In this document: positions 63,034-64,000 of the stretch, in pieces
Position numbering within the stretch: position 1 is the stretch's first letter
How the letters are laid out: the number at the start of each line of letters is the position of its first letter
Assembly: GCF_019449275.2 (NCBI RefSeq)
Contig: NZ_JAHZQZ020000011.1
Location: forward strand, 62,001 to 126,000
Length of the DNA stretch: 64,000 nt
Reading direction: 5' to 3'
Source of the DNA: Microbacterium sp. HD4P20
GTDB taxonomy: Bacteria; Actinomycetota; Actinomycetes; Actinomycetales; Microbacteriaceae
Program-made: the position numbers and the translations under genes
Notes under the pieces: generated by a model
Told to the model about the DNA's origin: nothing
The model's database searches: none
The model's input: only the letters and a program-made list of their open reading frames with translations

Positions 63034-63839
63034 CCCGCGACGACACGTCCGTGACCCCGGTGCTCCAGGTCGTCGGACTGCGCAAGACGTACGGCGACAA
63101 TGTCGCCCTGGACGGCGTCGACTTCGAGGTCCATGCGCAGGAGGTCGTCGCGGTTCTCGGTCCCTCGGGCTCGGGCAAGTCGACCCTCGTGCGCTGCATC
63201 GACCAGCTCGAGTCGATCGAGGGCGGCGCGATGTACCTCGACGGCGAACTGCTCGGCTACGAACGGTATCGCGACGGCATCCGTCCCCTCACCGACGCCG
63301 ACGTGAAGCGGCAGCAGCGTCGCATGAGCATGGTCTTCCAGCAGTTCAACCTGTTTCCGCACTGGACGGTGCTGCGCAACATCACCGAGGCGCCCATCAA
63401 GGTGCACGGGGTGCCGGCCGCCGAGGCGAAGGCCAGCGCGCTCGAGCTGCTCGACAGGGTCGGGCTCGCCGACAAGGCGCAGGCCTACCCGCGTCAGCTG
63501 TCCGGCGGCCAGCAGCAGCGCGTCGCGATCGCTCGTGCGGTCGCCACGAACCCGCGGATCCTGCTGTTCGACGAGCCCACCAGCTCGCTCGATCCGGAAC
63601 TGGTCGACGAGGTTCTGCAGGTCATGAAAGACCTCGCCGAGTCGGGCATGACGATGATCGTCGTCACGCACGAGCTCGACTTCGCCCGTCACGTCGCCGA
63701 CCGGTGCGTGTTCATGGCGGATGGGCAGGTGATCGAAGACCGCCCGTCGACGGAGTTCTTCGACGATCCGCGATCCACGCGCCTGCGGACGTTCCTGACA
63801 CGCATCGCCGCGGCCCCCGCGCGCGAGGTGGAGGCGTGA
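63030..63839 (+). CDS. Polar amino-acid type ABC ATPase
   Basis: A 269-residue ATPase: Walker A GPSGSGKST, MVFQQFNLFPHWTVLRN, signature LSGGQQQR, Walker B ILLFDEPTSSLDPEL, and VTHELDFARHVAD. It overlaps the permease by 4 bp and the next gene by 4 bp, so a non-transport gene is translationally coupled to the importer. Confidence 0.91.
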   Translation: MTRDDTSVTPVLQVVGLRKTYGDNVALDGVDFEVHAQEVVAVLGPSGSGKSTLVRCIDQLESIEGGAMYLDGELLGYERYRDGIRPLTDADVKRQQRRMSMVFQQFNLFPHWTVLRNITEAPIKVHGVPAAEAKASALELLDRVGLADKAQAYPRQLSGGQQQRVAIARAVATNPRILLFDEPTSSLDPELVDEVLQVMKDLAESGMTMIVVTHELDFARHVADRCVFMADGQVIEDRPSTEFFDDPRSTRLRTFLTRIAAAPAREVEA

Positions 63840-64000
63840 CCATCATCCGCGCGGTCGGTGATCTGGTGCTCGAACGCGACGACGCGCGCCCGCTGCTGGA
63901 GCCTGCCCGCGATCTGCTGCGCGAGAGCGACCTGCTCATCGGGCAGCTCGAGATCCCGCATCTCGACAGCGACGTCGATGGGGCGGTGGTGCAGACGACG
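63836..64000 (+). CDS. CapA-like protein, N-terminal part, cut by window edge
   Basis: Fifty-five residues from GTG 63836: RAVGDLVLERDDARPLLEPARDLLRESDLLIGQLEIPH follows the CapA/PGA_cap fold start (GD...L and the ADLVIGNLE-type phrase). It overlaps the ABC ATPase by 4 bp (GTGA). CapA proteins are metallophosphatase-like and linked to poly-gamma-glutamate, but in ABC operons they are often catabolic. Incomplete, so no role is claimed. Confidence 0.6.
   Translation, partial: MTIIRAVGDLVLERDDARPLLEPARDLLRESDLLIGQLEIPHLDSDVDGAVVQTT

Overview
The window is high-GC actinobacterial DNA. Dense 4-bp ATGA/GTGA gene overlaps, many GTG starts, likely leaderless promoters of the form TAGCCT-N6-GTG, frequent GGATGC/GCATCC words, a DUF222-HNH (13E12-type) gene and several Microbacteriaceae-typical proteins point to Microbacterium or a close relative. 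This assignment is inference from sequence style; there is no rRNA or marker gene here.

Layout. 1-366: start of a MATE exporter. 367-713: a 20-bp-period repeat array. 714-6187: M13 peptidase, a beta-lactamase-like protein without its catalytic motif, and a secreted esterase. 6358-17810: aromatic catabolism I, with a MetE-like methyltransferase, a reverse-strand galB-galC-galD operon plus a VOC-type extradiol dioxygenase, two LigM-type O-demethylases, LysR and IclR regulators, and an intervening MerR/HEAT pair. 17812-26120: an acyl-CoA ligase divergent from an uncharacterised operon (UGSC protein, two unknowns, two-subunit aconitase X, ABC importer). 26142-32548: MarR, an FAD oxidoreductase/IlvD-Edd pair, an ALDH and an NDMA-type alcohol dehydrogenase. 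32554-43649: an IclR regulator divergent from a CoA-dependent phenylpropanoid side-chain operon (hydratase, SDR, ligase, amidohydrolase, acyl-CoA dehydrogenase; PhdEBACD/CouMNLO-like), followed by a complete Liv-type importer. 43714-46848: oxidoreductase, IclR, third LigM. 47159-55208: second Liv importer, GntR, vanillin-type ALDH, PaaX. 55300-60939: secreted DUF6351 protein and housekeeping or hypothetical genes. 61205-64000: polar amino-acid type ABC importer and the start of a CapA-like gene.

How it fits together (inference from families and context): the region reads as an island for lignin-derived aromatics. Two Liv importers bring in aromatic acids. The Phd/Cou-like enzymes shorten cinnamate-type side chains to benzoates, the ALDH oxidises vanillin/syringaldehyde-type aldehydes, and three LigM paralogues move O-methyl groups to tetrahydrofolate, with the MetE-like protein as a possible methyl sink. 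A gallate-type ring-cleavage route (dioxygenase, GalD, GalB, GalC) leads to pyruvate and oxaloacetate. The set lacks LigC and LigI, so it suits gallate rather than protocatechuate 4,5-cleavage. The usual GalA gallate dioxygenase is absent and a two-domain VOC dioxygenase sits in its place.

Repeated operator-like palindromes tie the parts together: GTYKACAATC upstream of ligM-1, liv-2 and the ALDH (probably the GntR); TTCCG-N5-CGGAA at two iclR genes and ligM-3; TCAGGT-N-ACCTGA upstream of the alcohol dehydrogenase, the side-chain operon and liv-1. The UGSC/aconitase X/ABC operon at 19622-26120 is the least understood block.
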